From Roseococcus sp. SDR (GTDB taxonomy: Bacteria > Pseudomonadota > Alphaproteobacteria > Acetobacterales > Acetobacteraceae), in contig NZ_JAHRCU010000017.1 in the NCBI RefSeq assembly GCF_019083995.1, forward strand, positions 57,361 through 121,360: a stretch of 64,000 nt of DNA. Direction: 5' to 3'. A program made the translations under genes and the position numbers. Below the pieces are notes generated by a model, which saw nothing but the letters and a program-made list of their open reading frames with translations, was not told the DNA's origin and did no database searches. Positions 39,998 to 49,151 of this stretch are shown here, piece by piece. Position 1 is the stretch's first letter; every line of letters starts with the position of its first letter.

Positions 39998-40903
39998 TCA
40001 CCCCTCATCCTCCAACCCCAACGCCCTGATCCGCCCCGTCTCCTCATCCCAACCCGGCCGTTCCTTCACGTTCAGGAACAGATGGATCGGCCGCTCCAGC
40101 AGCGCGGTCAGCTCCAGCCGCGCCCGCCGCCCGATCTCCTTGATGCGCGCCCCGCCATCGCCGATCAGGATCGCCTTCTGCGAGGCGCGGCCCACATAGA
40201 TGGTGCAATCCACCCGCGCGCTGCCATCCGGCCGCTCGGTCCATTGCTCCGTCTCCACGCTCGCATGGTGCGGCACCTCCTCATGCGTCTGCCGGAGGAT
40301 CTGCTCGCGCACCACCTCGGCCGCCAGCATGCGGTTGGGCAGGTCGGAGAGCTCATCCTCCGGGAACATCCAGGGGCCGGGCGGCATGGCCTCGGCCAGC
40401 TTGGCGCGCAGCCGGTCCAGCCCCTTCGCCTTCTCGGCCGAGATCATGAAGGTCTCGGCGAAGGGCAGCATCTCATGCAGCTTGGCGGCCAGCGGCAGCA
40501 GCGTCTCGCGCTCGATCAGGTCCACCTTGTTCAGCGCGAGCCACACGGTGCGCTTCTGCTGGGCCAGGCGCTCGATGATGCCGCGCACCGTCTCGGTGAT
40601 GCCGGTCTTCGCATCCACCAGCAGCAGCGCGAAATCGGCATCCTTCGCCCCCCCCCAGGCGGCCGAGACCATGGCGCGGTCCAGCCGGCGGCGCGGCGCG
40701 AAGATGCCGGGCGTGTCCACCAGCACGATCTGCGCCTCGCCCTCGATCAGCACGGCGCGCACGCGGAAGCGCGTGGTCTGCGGTTTGGGCGAGACGATGG
40801 TCACCTTGGTGCCCGCCAACGCGTTCACCAGCGTGGACTTGCCCGCATTGGGCGCGCCCAGGATGGCGACGAAGCCGCAACGCTGGGCCGATACATCACT
40901 CAT
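39998..40903 (-). CDS. era: GTPase Era
   Basis: Ribosome-assembly GTPase acting on the 16S rRNA 3' end; 301 aa. G1 GAPNAGKSTLVNAL, G3 DTPGIF, G4 NKVD and the C-terminal KH domain with KAILIGDGGARIKEIGRRARLELTALL. Start ATG overlaps the rnc stop as ATGA, so it is coupled to RNase III. This order (lepB-rnc-era) is typical. Downstream lies the AT-rich island and then recO. Confidence 0.97.
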   Translation of the reverse strand: MSDVSAQRCGFVAILGAPNAGKSTLVNALAGTKVTIVSPKPQTTRFRVRAVLIEGEAQIVLVDTPGIFAPRRRLDRAMVSAAWGGAKDADFALLLVDAKTGITETVRGIIERLAQQKRTVWLALNKVDLIERETLLPLAAKLHEMLPFAETFMISAEKAKGLDRLRAKLAEAMPPGPWMFPEDELSDLPNRMLAAEVVREQILRQTHEEVPHHASVETEQWTERPDGSARVDCTIYVGRASQKAILIGDGGARIKEIGRRARLELTALLERPIHLFLNVKERPGWDEETGRIRALGLEDEG

Positions 40904-41571
40904 GTCGAAATCCCTGATAGCCAGGCCTCGGCCGCCGCCTGTTCCGCCGCCCGCTTGCTTTCGCCCATCCCCTCGGCCGAGCGGCCGGCCGCCGTCACCT
41001 GCACGACGAAGACCGGCGCATGCGAGGGGCCACTGGTCGAGAGCATCGCATATTCGGGCAGGCCCAAGCCCCGCCCCAGCGTCCATTCCTGCAGCCGGTT
41101 TTTGGCGCTGACCGGCGGCTTGGCATCCACCGCCATGGCCTCGGCCCATTCGCGGCGCACCACGGCGCGCGCCACATCGAGCCCGCCATCGAGATACAGG
41201 GCGCCCAGCACCGCCTCCAGCGCATCGGCCAGCACGGTCGCCCGCGCGCGCAGCCCCGTCCGCCCCTCGGAGGGCGGAACGCGCAAGGCGGCAGCGAGGC
41301 CCATGCGCTCGGCGATGGGCGCGATCACCTCCTGCGAGCAGAGCGTGGCGAGCCGCTTGCCGAGGTCCCCTTCCCGTTCCTGCGGGAAGCGTTCGGCCAG
41401 CCATTCGGCGATGCAGAGGCCCAGCACGCGGTCGCCCAGGAATTCCAGGCGCTCGTTGGAATCCAGCATGCGCCGGCGCGGATCGGCCGCCGAGCGATGC
41501 GTCAGCGCATGCTCCAGCAGGCCCGGATCCCGGAAGCTGTGGCCCAGGCGCTGCTGCAGCCCGGCGGTCAT
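40900..41571 (-). CDS. rnc: Ribonuclease III
   Basis: Double-strand RNA endonuclease for rRNA processing and mRNA decay; 223 aa. Catalytic signature NERLEFLGDRVLGL, second acidic motif VLADALEAVLGALYLDGG, and a C-terminal dsRNA-binding domain ending GESKRAAEQAAAEAWL. Ten bases downstream of lepB, overlapping era by four bases. Confidence 0.97.
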   Translation of the reverse strand: MTAGLQQRLGHSFRDPGLLEHALTHRSAADPRRRMLDSNERLEFLGDRVLGLCIAEWLAERFPQEREGDLGKRLATLCSQEVIAPIAERMGLAAALRVPPSEGRTGLRARATVLADALEAVLGALYLDGGLDVARAVVRREWAEAMAVDAKPPVSAKNRLQEWTLGRGLGLPEYAMLSTSGPSHAPVFVVQVTAAGRSAEGMGESKRAAEQAAAEAWLSGIST

Positions 41572-41581
41572 CGGCGCCCGT

Positions 41582-42340
41582 CTATCGGACGGCGCTCAGC
41601 AGGCGGGAGTAGCGGATGGCGAAGGGCCAACCCCAGACCTCCCACCAGCGCGCGCTGCCATCCACCGAGAAGAAGATGAACTCCGCCCGGCCCACCAGGT
41701 TCTCGATGGGGATGAAGCCGACCGCGCTCGGCACGCGGCTGTCCAGGCTGTTGTCGCGGTTGTCGCCCATGGCGAAGACATGCCCGTCCGGCACGCGGAA
41801 TTCCGGCGTGTTGTCAAGCGGCCCGTCATCCGATTGCTCGATGATGAGGAAGCTGCGCCCGCCGGGCAGGAATTCGCGGAACTGCTGCACCGTCATGCGC
41901 GGGCCATCGCCCTCCGCCACGAAGGGGCCGAGCGATTCGCGGCGCAGCGGCTGGCCGTTCAGGTGCAGGATGCCGCGCCGCACCTGCACGATATCCCCCG
42001 GCAGGCCGATGATGCGCTTGATGTAGTCCTGGCTCGTGTCGCGCGGCAGCTTGAACACCGCGACATCGCCGCGCTCCGGCGTCGTGCCCCAGATGCGGCC
42101 GGAGAAGAGGTTCGGGCTGAAGGGCATGGAATGCCGCGAATAGCCATAGGAATACTTGGAGACGAAGAGGTAGTCGCCCACCAGCAGCGTCGGGATCATG
42201 GAGCCCGAGGGGATGTTGAAGGGCTCGAAGGCGACCGTGCGGATGCCGATGGCGATCAGCGCGGCATAGACGATCGTCTTGACGCTCTCGAGCCAGCCGC
42301 CCGTCTTCTTCTTCGACATCAAGGAGGAGCTTTTCGCCAT
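41582..42340 (-). CDS. lepB: Signal peptidase I
   Basis: Inner-membrane leader peptidase, 252 aa with one N-terminal membrane helix (TIVYAALIAIGIRTV). Catalytic Ser47 in IPSGSM and Lys108 in DYIKRIIGLPGD; GDNRDNSLDSR forms box E. Two in-frame ATGs (42340 and 42319) are possible; neither has a clear ribosome site. It cleaves secreted proteins such as the many receptors encoded in this window. Confidence 0.96.
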   Translation of the reverse strand: MAKSSSLMSKKKTGGWLESVKTIVYAALIAIGIRTVAFEPFNIPSGSMIPTLLVGDYLFVSKYSYGYSRHSMPFSPNLFSGRIWGTTPERGDVAVFKLPRDTSQDYIKRIIGLPGDIVQVRRGILHLNGQPLRRESLGPFVAEGDGPRMTVQQFREFLPGGRSFLIIEQSDDGPLDNTPEFRVPDGHVFAMGDNRDNSLDSRVPSAVGFIPIENLVGRAEFIFFSVDGSARWWEVWGWPFAIRYSRLLSAVR

Positions 42341-42427
42341 GGAAAGGGGGGACCACCGGGGGAAATCAGGGATTGAGCCCAGGGGCTTGCGGGTGTCAAG
42401 GAAGGCCGCTTGCGGCCCGCCGGGGCC

Positions 42428-42838
42428 TCAGGTGCCGAGCGGCACCGCGCTGATGATCACGATGGCGCTGGCGTAAGGGTATTCATCGGTCATCGTCAGC
42501 TGGATCTCGGCCCGGTGGCCCGGCGGCGTCATCGCCTTCAGCCGCTCGGCCGCGCCGCCCGTGAGCCTGAGCGTGGGCTTGCCCGAGGGCAGGTTCACCA
42601 CGCCCAGATCCTGCATGAAGACGCCGGCCCGGAAGCCCGTGCCCAGCGCCTTGCTCGCCGCCTCCTTGGCCGCGAAGCGCTTGGCATAGGTGCCGGCCCG
42701 GATGCGCTCCGTCCGCCGCTCGGCCTTGGCGCGCTCGACGGGGGTGAAGACGCGCTCCAGGAAGCGCTGGCCGTGCCGTTCCATCACCGCCTCGATGCGG
42801 CGGATGTCACAGACATCGTTTCCTATTCCGAGGATCAT
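42428..42838 (-). CDS. acpS: Holo-[acyl-carrier-protein] synthase
   Basis: Transfers 4'-phosphopantetheine from CoA to acyl carrier protein; 136 aa. [16 protein letters not shown] with the metal-binding Asp, [10 protein letters not shown], and [15 protein letters not shown] with the conserved KEA. C-terminal [14 protein letters not shown] is also typical. Its ATG overlaps the stop of a 59-codon reading frame (ATGA). It heads the acpS-lepB-rnc-era group. Confidence 0.95.
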   Translation of the reverse strand: MILGIGNDVCDIRRIEAVMERHGQRFLERVFTPVERAKAERRTERIRAGTYAKRFAAKEAASKALGTGFRAGVFMQDLGVVNLPSGKPTLRLTGGAAERLKAMTPPGHRAEIQLTMTDEYPYASAIVIISAVPLGT

Positions 42839-43014
42839 TTGGTGCCCTCAAACGCCGGGCGCCGGCTCCGCCGGCTTGGCTTCGCGCCGCGGCTGGCGCG
42901 CTGGTTCGAACCGCGGGCTGGGCGCGCCGGCCGCGTTGCGGCCGGATCCTCGGAGGGCGGCGCCCCATCGGGCAGGACCATCGCGGCCCCGACGCCCAGG
43001 CTTGCGTCGGTCAT
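42835..43014 (-). CDS. Possible small ORF between rsh and acpS, 59 aa
   Basis: ATG two bases from the rsh TAG, directly preceded by TTAGG, ending in a TGA that overlaps the acpS ATG by four bases. The product is [17 protein letters not shown] followed by a Pro/Arg-rich tail encoded by dispersed repeat copy 3 ([17 protein letters not shown]). No family. The exact overlap at both ends suggests it may be translated to couple rsh and acpS, but it may be only an open frame across a repeat. Confidence 0.35.
   Translation of the reverse strand: MTDASLGVGAAMVLPDGAPPSEDPAATRPARPARGSNQRASRGAKPSRRSRRPAFEGTK
42843..42945 (+). repeat. Dispersed hairpin repeat, copy 3
   Basis: Starts TGCCCTCAAACGCCGGGC, then stem GCCGGC, loop TCC, stem GCCGGC and TTGGCTTCGC. 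A second hairpin CCGGCCGC-GTT-GCGGCCGG lies at 42927-42945, identical to that of copy 1. It fills the gap between acpS and rsh, antisense to both. Confidence 0.8.
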
Positions 43015-43015
43015 C

Positions 43016-45277
43016 CTAACCCCTGGCCCGATCCACCCGCACCACGCCCTCGCACGCGCGCAGCGTGCCCATCACCTCGGCCAGGTGCTTCGTGTCGCGC
43101 ACTTCCACATCCAGCGCCAATTCGCACTCGTCATCCTCCCGGCGCGACAGCCGCAGATTGGTCAGCGTGCCCTTCTGCTTGCTGATGGCATTCGCCACCC
43201 CCGAGAGCAGCTGCGGCCCATTCACCGCCGAGACCGAAAGCCGCACCACATGCGCGGCCGGGCCCAGCGCCTCCTGCTCCCAGTCCACATCCAGGAAGCG
43301 CTCCGGCGTCGCGACGAAGTTCTCCAGCATGTGGCAATCCTGGGTATGGACCGTCACACCCTTGCCCGTGGTGACGATGCCGACGATCCGGTCGCCCGGG
43401 ATGGGGTGGCAGCACTGCGCGAAATGCAGCTGCATCCCCGCCACCACGCCGGTGATGGGGGCCGCGGGCACCGCCGTCTGGCTCTTGCCGTTGCGCCCGC
43501 CGAGGCGCCCGCGCGGCGCCACCAGCCCCATCGGCTCGATCCCGCGGGCCGGCGTGCGCAGCTCCGGGAAGGCCGCGTTCACCACATCGCGCGCCGAGAT
43601 GCTGCCGGCCGCGACCGCGTGGAACATCTCCTCGATGCCCGATTGCCGGAGCGCCTTCACCGCGGGCTCCAGCAGCTTCTCCTGGAACTCCAGCCCGTTC
43701 TGCCGGAACGCCTTGACGATGGCGGTGCGGCCCTCGTCGCGCTGCTTCTGCTTCTCCTCGGCCTGGGCGAAGCGGCGGATGCGGGCCTGCGCCTTGCCCG
43801 ACTTCACGAACTTCATCCAGGCCGGGTTGGGCTGCCCGCCCTTGGCCGTGATGATCTCCACTTGGTCGCCGTTCAGCAGCTTGTGATCGAGCCGCACGAT
43901 GCGCCCGTTCACCTTGGCGCCGACGCAGGTGTCGCCCACCTGGCTGTGCACGTGATAGGCGAAGTCGACCGGGGTCGCGCCCTGCGGCAGTTCGATCAGG
44001 TCGCCCTTGGGCGAGAAGCAGAAGACCAGCTCGCGATGGAGTTCGAGCTTCGTCGCCTCCATCGCGTCCTGGACCTCGGGCTCGGTCTCGAGGATGTCGA
44101 GCAGCGCACGGACCCAGGGGTAGCTCTTGGCCGCCGCCGCCTGGCCGCCCTGCTTGTAGACCCAATGCGCGGCGAGGCCGTATTCGGCGATGTGGTGCAT
44201 CTCCCGCGTGCGGATCTGCACCTCGATCTTCGCCTCGTCCCGCCTTCCCGGCAGCAGCACGCCCGTGTGCAGCGACTGGTAGCCATTCGTCTTGGGCGTC
44301 GAGATATAGTCCTTGAAGCGGCCGGCGATCACCTTGAAGGCGTCGTGGATGGCGCCGAGTGCCATGTAGCAATGCGCGCGCTCGGGCACGATGATGCGGA
44401 ACGCCATCACGTCCGAGAGGCCCTCGAAGGCCACGTTCTTCGCCTGCATCTTGCGCCAGATGGAATAGGGCGATTTCTCGCGGCCCGAGACCTCCTCCAC
44501 CGGCACGTTGTTGATCTCGAGCGCCTCGCGCAGCTCGGCCTCGATCTCCGGGATGATGTCGGCCGAGCGGCCGCGCAGATAGGTCAGGCGCTGCGCGATG
44601 GTGGCCCAGGCATCGGGGTTCAGCTCGCGGAAGCCCAGCGTCTCCAGCTCGGTCTTCAAGGCCTCCATGCCGATGCGCTCGGCGAGCGGGGCGTAGATGT
44701 CGAGCGTCTCGCGCGCCGTGCGCAGCCGGCTTTCGGGCTTCGTCACGAACCCAATCGTTCGCATATTGTGCAGCCGGTCGGCCAGCTTCACGAGCAGGAC
44801 GCGCAGATCCTCGCTCATCGCCAGCAGGAGCTTGCGCAGGTTCTCGGCCTGCTTGGTGCGCTCGCTCTGCACCTCGATGCGGGAGAGTTTCGTGACGCCG
44901 TCCACCAGCCGCGCGATCTCGGGCCCGAAGCGCTTCTCGATCTCGGGCAGGCCGTGCGGCGTGTCCTCCACCACATCATGCAGCAGCGCGGTCGCGATGG
45001 TCGCGCTGTCGAGGTGGTAGCTCGCCAGGATCTCGGCGACGGCGACGGGGTGGATGATGTAGGGCTCGCCATTCTGGCGGGCCTGGGGCGCATGGGCCTC
45101 GGCCGCGAAACGGCCGGCGCGCAGGATCAGGTCGGCGTCGAGGCGCGGATCGGCCGTGGTGATCCGGCTGCAGAATTCGAGGACGGCGTCGAGGCCGGGG
45201 ACGGGAGCGGCCCCGCCAGAGACGCCATCGGGCGCGCGCGCCACCACCGGCTCATCCGGGGTGGCGCCAGGTTTCAC
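43016..45277 (-). CDS. rsh: Bifunctional (p)ppGpp synthetase/hydrolase, Rel/SpoT type
   Basis: Stringent-response enzyme, 753 aa. HD hydrolase domain with TALLHDVVEDTPHG (His100-Asp101) and synthetase domain with REKSPYSIWRKM and AGRFKDYISTPKTNGYQSLHT. The RFKD form (about 320-323) marks a bifunctional Rel/SpoT enzyme rather than a RelA-only one. TGS (VFCFSPKGDLIELPQGATPVDFAY), helical, CC and C-terminal ACT domains follow. GTG start 10 bases after the rpoZ stop; the rpoZ-rsh pair is conserved. Confidence 0.96.
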   Translation of the reverse strand: MKPGATPDEPVVARAPDGVSGGAAPVPGLDAVLEFCSRITTADPRLDADLILRAGRFAAEAHAPQARQNGEPYIIHPVAVAEILASYHLDSATIATALLHDVVEDTPHGLPEIEKRFGPEIARLVDGVTKLSRIEVQSERTKQAENLRKLLLAMSEDLRVLLVKLADRLHNMRTIGFVTKPESRLRTARETLDIYAPLAERIGMEALKTELETLGFRELNPDAWATIAQRLTYLRGRSADIIPEIEAELREALEINNVPVEEVSGREKSPYSIWRKMQAKNVAFEGLSDVMAFRIIVPERAHCYMALGAIHDAFKVIAGRFKDYISTPKTNGYQSLHTGVLLPGRRDEAKIEVQIRTREMHHIAEYGLAAHWVYKQGGQAAAAKSYPWVRALLDILETEPEVQDAMEATKLELHRELVFCFSPKGDLIELPQGATPVDFAYHVHSQVGDTCVGAKVNGRIVRLDHKLLNGDQVEIITAKGGQPNPAWMKFVKSGKAQARIRRFAQAEEKQKQRDEGRTAIVKAFRQNGLEFQEKLLEPAVKALRQSGIEEMFHAVAAGSISARDVVNAAFPELRTPARGIEPMGLVAPRGRLGGRNGKSQTAVPAAPITGVVAGMQLHFAQCCHPIPGDRIVGIVTTGKGVTVHTQDCHMLENFVATPERFLDVDWEQEALGPAAHVVRLSVSAVNGPQLLSGVANAISKQKGTLTNLRLSRREDDECELALDVEVRDTKHLAEVMGTLRACEGVVRVDRARG

Positions 45278-45287
45278 CGGGGGGCGC

Positions 45288-45683
45288 TCAGTCGCCTCGG
45301 CCGCCGAGCTCGGCGGCCAGCTGGGCTTCCAGGTCGTCGGGCGAGAAGTCGTCGCCGCCCATATCGGCCGGCAGTTCCTCGTTCACGTCCATCACGCCAA
45401 AGATGTTCTCGTTCGTGTCGATCAGGTCCATCACCTCGTCCTCGACGGGCTCCGGCTCCGGCGCGCGGCTGAGGGACTTGATCAGGTCCTGCTCCAGGGC
45501 GGGCAGTTCCACCGTCTGCTCGGCGATCTCGCGCAGCGCCACGACGGGGTTCTTGTCATTGTCGCGGTCGAGGGTCAGGCTCTCGCCCCGGCTGATGTTG
45601 CGGGCGCGCTGGGCCGCGAGCAGCACGAGCTCGAAGCGGTTGGGAACCTGGAGGACGCAGTCTTCGACGGTAACGCGCGCCAT
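45288..45683 (-). CDS. rpoZ: RNA polymerase omega subunit
   Basis: Small subunit that helps assemble RNA polymerase; 131 aa. [28 protein letters not shown] and [14 protein letters not shown] are the conserved core; the C-terminal half is a long acidic extension usual in alphaproteobacteria. ATG 45683 has CGAGGTG four bases upstream. Directly followed by rsh, as in E. coli (rpoZ-spoT). Confidence 0.95.
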   Translation of the reverse strand: MARVTVEDCVLQVPNRFELVLLAAQRARNISRGESLTLDRDNDKNPVVALREIAEQTVELPALEQDLIKSLSRAPEPEPVEDEVMDLIDTNENIFGVMDVNEELPADMGGDDFSPDDLEAQLAAELGGRGD

Positions 45684-45780
45684 GGGGCACCTCGGGGGCA
45701 ACAAGTGACAGGGACGGGCGCGTGATGTTGCGCCGCGGCGAAACTTCCAGATAAGCGTTGCGGCCCGACTCCGCAAGCGC

Positions 45781-46278
45781 TCAGGGCGCGAGCGGGCTGA
45801 TCTCCTGGGGGGGCAGCCGTGCGATCAGCGCATCCACCCCCTCGCCCGTGCGCGGGTGCCGCCAGCGGGGCGCGACCTCGGCCAGCGGGCGGAGAACGAA
45901 GGCGCGCTCGTAAAGGCGCGGATGGGGCAGGATCAGGCCCGGCCCCTCGCGCAGCGCGCCGTGGCAATCCAGCAGATCAAGGTCCAGGGTGCGGGGCGCA
46001 TTGGGATAGGGCCGCGCGCGGTGATGCGCGGCCTCGATGGCATGCAGGGCCGCCAGCAGCGCATCGGGCTCGGCCGACCCTTCCAGCCGCGCCACCCCGT
46101 TCACGAACCAGGGCGCGCCCGGCATGGGCGGGATGGGGGCGCTTTCCCACCAGCGCGAAAGGGCGCGCAGCCGGAGGCCGGGCAGCGCGTCCAGCGCCGC
46201 CGCGGCCGCCCGGCAGGTCTCGCGCGGCAAGGTGCCGTCCGGCGTGGGCAGGCTGGCCCCGATGCCGACCAGGATCAC
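45781..46278 (-). CDS. folK: 2-amino-4-hydroxy-6-hydroxymethyldihydropteridine diphosphokinase
   Basis: Folate-pathway pyrophosphokinase, 165 aa. [31 protein letters not shown], the [19 protein letters not shown] signature with the metal-binding D-x-D, and [23 protein letters not shown] start 46278, three bases after the MgtC-type gene. Confidence 0.95.
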   Translation of the reverse strand: MILVGIGASLPTPDGTLPRETCRAAAAALDALPGLRLRALSRWWESAPIPPMPGAPWFVNGVARLEGSAEPDALLAALHAIEAAHHRARPYPNAPRTLDLDLLDCHGALREGPGLILPHPRLYERAFVLRPLAEVAPRWRHPRTGEGVDALIARLPPQEISPLAP

Positions 46279-46281
46279 GCC

Positions 46282-46740
46282 TCAATCCTCGTGCGGGTTG
46301 TCCGGCCGGGGTTCCGGCCGGCGGCGGCGGACGAAATCGGTGACCGGACGCAGCAGGATGTTCACCGCCAGCACCATGGCGGCCAGGATCAGCGCGCCCA
46401 CCGTCTCGGCCGCCCCGGCCAGCAGGCCGATCGCCGCCACGCACCACATGGTGGCGGCGGTGGAGAGGCCGCGCACCGTGGTGCCGTCGCGCATGATCAT
46501 GCCGGCCCCCAGGAAGCCCACGCCTGTCATCACCGCACCATAGCCGGCGCCGAGATTGGCGGGCGTGACCTGCGCCAGCATCAGGTCGGCCACGGCGGCA
46601 CTGGCGAGGGCCACGAGCGCGCAGGTGCGAAGCCCGCCCGGCTTGTGCCGCCATTCCCGCTCGGCGCCGACCGCCGCCCCCAGGAGGAAGGCGAGCGGAA
46701 GGCCGTAGATGGTGGCATCCTCGGGGAGAAGCTCGATCAC
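46282..46740 (-). CDS. MgtC/SapB family membrane protein
   Basis: A 152-residue membrane protein with four hydrophobic segments and the family signature FLLGAAVGAEREWRHKPGGLRTCALVALAS, then TGVGFLGAGMIMRDGTTVRGLSTAATMW. MgtC-type proteins modulate ATP synthase or membrane physiology under magnesium stress. GTG start overlaps the glutathione peroxidase stop (GTGA). Confidence 0.92.
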   Translation of the reverse strand: MIELLPEDATIYGLPLAFLLGAAVGAEREWRHKPGGLRTCALVALASAAVADLMLAQVTPANLGAGYGAVMTGVGFLGAGMIMRDGTTVRGLSTAATMWCVAAIGLLAGAAETVGALILAAMVLAVNILLRPVTDFVRRRRPEPRPDNPHED

Positions 46741-47282
46741 GCGGCCGGCGCTGCCGCCAGCGCCGCCTCGATGGCGCGGATCATGGGCGGAGAATCCGGC
46801 GCGGTCTGGGTCGAGAAGCCCTGGACCCTCCGGCCATCGCGGCTGACCAGGTACTTGTGAAAATTCCAGCGCACCGGCCCCGCCTCGCGCGCCGCCCAGG
46901 CGAAGAAGGGATGCGCGCGCTCGCCGCGCACATGGTTCAGCGCGGTCATCGGGAAGGTGATGCCGAACATCCCGTCGCAGAATTCGCGGATCTTCCGGGC
47001 GTCGGTGCTCTCCTGGTTGAAGTCGTTGGAGGGCACGCCCACCACCGTCAGGCCGCGCGCCTCATGCGCGTCCTGCAGGCGTTGGAGGGCGGCGTATTGC
47101 GGGGTGAAGCCACAGAAGCTCGCCGTGTTCACCACCAGCAGTACGCGGCCGCGATATTGCGAGAGCGGCATCGGCCCGCCCTCCAGCGCCTGGAAGGTGA
47201 AGTCGAAGGCATTGGGGGTGCTGGCGAGCGCGGGCGTGCTGAGCGCCATGCCGCCGAGAAGCAACGCGCGGCGCTCAACCAT
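46737..47282 (-). CDS. Glutathione peroxidase family protein
   Basis: About 181 aa with the GPX fold: VLLVVNTASFCGFTPQYAALQ (peroxidatic Cys57, not selenocysteine), VVGVPSNDFNQESTD and VRWNFHKYLVSRDGR. A short N-terminal hydrophobic stretch (ALLLGGMALSTPALA) looks like a signal peptide, so the enzyme is probably periplasmic. It overlaps the sulfite-oxidase-like gene by 8 bases, hence the same message. Confidence 0.9.
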   Translation of the reverse strand: MVERRALLLGGMALSTPALASTPNAFDFTFQALEGGPMPLSQYRGRVLLVVNTASFCGFTPQYAALQRLQDAHEARGLTVVGVPSNDFNQESTDARKIREFCDGMFGITFPMTALNHVRGERAHPFFAWAAREAGPVRWNFHKYLVSRDGRRVQGFSTQTAPDSPPMIRAIEAALAAAPAA

Positions 47283-47934
47283 AGCGCTCCTCCAGCCAGG
47301 GATCGGCATTGTTGTGATAGCCGCGCACCTCCCAGAAACCGGGCTGGTCCTCGGCGCGCAACTCGATGCGCGTCACCCATTTGGCGCTCTTCCAGAAGTA
47401 GTAGCGCGGGATGACGATGCGCGCCGGGCCGCCATGCACGCGCTCCAGCGGCGCGTTGTTCCAACTGTGCGCCACCAGCGCATCCTCGGCCGCGAAGACC
47501 TCCAGCGGGACGTTCGTCGTGTAGCCGTCATAGGAGTGGAAGACGATGAAGCGCGCCTCGGGCGTGGGGCGCGCCAGCTCCAGCAGATCCCGCGCGGCGA
47601 CGCCGTGCCAGATGTTGTCGTAGCGGCTCCAGGCCGTCACGCAGTGGATGTCGTTCTTCCATTCGCGCTGCGGCAGGGCCTGGAAGGCGGCCCAATCCAA
47701 GGCGAGCTTGTTCTCGACCAGCCCCTCCACGCGCAGGCGCCAGCGGTCGAGCTTCACCTCCGGCTGCACGCCAAGGTCGAGCACGGGGAAATCGGTCACG
47801 AGGCGCTGGCCGGGCGGCAGGCGCTCCTGCCCCGCCATGCCGGTCAGCAGCCGGCCTTCGCGCGCCCATTTCTCCTTGCTCGCGATGAGCTTGTCCTTCA
47901 CCGCGCCGGTGAGGGTGACGTCGTCTTCGGCCAT
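47275..47934 (-). CDS. Sulfite oxidase-like molybdopterin oxidoreductase
   Basis: A 219-residue protein of the SUOX-like (oxidoreductase, molybdopterin-binding) fold. WRLRVEGLVENKLALDW, NDIHCVTAWSRYDN with the Mo-coordinating Cys98, HSYDGYTTNVPLE, and HGGPARIVIPRYYFWKSAKWV. No signal peptide is seen, unlike MsrP (YedY). Substrate unknown. First gene of the unit with glutathione peroxidase, mgtC-like and folK. Confidence 0.9.
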   Translation of the reverse strand: MAEDDVTLTGAVKDKLIASKEKWAREGRLLTGMAGQERLPPGQRLVTDFPVLDLGVQPEVKLDRWRLRVEGLVENKLALDWAAFQALPQREWKNDIHCVTAWSRYDNIWHGVAARDLLELARPTPEARFIVFHSYDGYTTNVPLEVFAAEDALVAHSWNNAPLERVHGGPARIVIPRYYFWKSAKWVTRIELRAEDQPGFWEVRGYHNNADPWLEERYG

Positions 47935-48083
47935 CGTTTCATTCCTTCGCGTGGCTCATAGGTGCCACTTCGCGCCCGCGATGCAAGATGAACCGCGACG
48001 AGGCCCCTGTTCCCTGCCGAGAGATTGCATTATGTCCACCCCGGGACGAAATGCCGGTGCGCCTGCTGCAACCGGAGATGATC

Positions 48084-49064
48084 ATGACCAATCGCCGCCA
48101 GATTCTGGCTGCCCTCGCCGCCACCCCCGTGCTGGCGGCGCCCGCGCTCGCCCAGCCGGCGCGCTGGGCCCCCAGCCGGTCCGTCCGCCTCATCGTCCCC
48201 TTCCCCGCTGGCGGCAGCCCGGACGTACTGACGCGCCTGATGGCGCCGCACGCCCAGGCGGCGCTGGGCCAGAATGTGGTGGTGGAGAACCGGACGGGCG
48301 CCGGCGCCACGGTCGGCTCCAACCTCGTCGCGCGCGAGGCGCCCGATGGGCACACCATCCTCGCCGCGGTCATCTCCTCGCTCACCGCGCCGCTGATGAT
48401 GAGCCCGCCGCCCTATGACCCGGTGCGGGATTTCCGCGCGCTTTCCATGCTCGCCATCACGCCGACGGTGCTGGTGACGCGGCCGGATTTCCCGGCGCGG
48501 ACGGTGCAGGAATGGCACCAGGTGATCCAGCGCAACCCGGGGCGCTTCACCTTCGCCTCGGGCGGCGTCGGCAACCCCGCGCATCTGGCGGGCGAGCTCT
48601 ACCGCTCGATGACGGGCGCCAACATCACCCATGTGCCCTTCCGCGGCAGCGCGCCCGCGCTGGTGGAACTCCGCGCGGGCCGGGTGGATTTCTCCATCCT
48701 CGACCTGCCCTCGGCCGCCGCCATGATCGCCGATCGCAGCGTGCCGGCGCTGGCCGTGGGCACCGCCGAGCGCCTGCCCACCCTGCCCGACCTGCCGACC
48801 ATCGCCGAGAGCGTGGTGCCGGGCTTCGAGGCCTATTCCTGGGTGATGTGGTGGGTGCCGGCGGCCACGCCCGACGCGGTCGCCGCACGCCTGACCGAGG
48901 TGGCGAACGAGGCGCTGCGCCAGCCCGATGTCCAGGCCCGCGGCGCCCAGGCCGGCTTCCTGCTGCGCGGCACGGATGCCGCGGCGGCCCGCGCCCATGT
49001 CCTCGCCGAGAACGAGAAATGGGGCCGCATCATCCGCGAGCGGAACATCGTCTTCGACGGCTGA
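48084..49064 (+). CDS. Tripartite tricarboxylate transporter receptor (Bug/TctC family)
   Basis: Sixth Bug-type receptor, 326 aa. Start ATG 48084 (GGAG six bases upstream) gives a signal peptide MTNRRQILAALAATPVLAAPALAQ. Then VRLIVPFPAGGSPDVLTRLM, NVVVENRTGAGATVGSN and LPTLPDLPTIAESVVPG. Followed after about 90 bases by a seventh member; the two are not close copies. A GntR regulator comes next. Confidence 0.92.
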   Translation: MTNRRQILAALAATPVLAAPALAQPARWAPSRSVRLIVPFPAGGSPDVLTRLMAPHAQAALGQNVVVENRTGAGATVGSNLVAREAPDGHTILAAVISSLTAPLMMSPPPYDPVRDFRALSMLAITPTVLVTRPDFPARTVQEWHQVIQRNPGRFTFASGGVGNPAHLAGELYRSMTGANITHVPFRGSAPALVELRAGRVDFSILDLPSAAAMIADRSVPALAVGTAERLPTLPDLPTIAESVVPGFEAYSWVMWWVPAATPDAVAARLTEVANEALRQPDVQARGAQAGFLLRGTDAAAARAHVLAENEKWGRIIRERNIVFDG

Positions 49065-49151
49065 GCGCCACATCTCGATGGACAAATGATTGCGCTCCCG
49101 CCATATGCGCCCCGCCCCGGAACGGCGGGGCGCATTTCGGGAGTGAACCGC

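Noticed and set aside
42410..45472. 1020-codon plus-strand frame antisense to rsh and acpS
   Set aside because: Same GC-bias artefact; rsh is unambiguous on the other strand.
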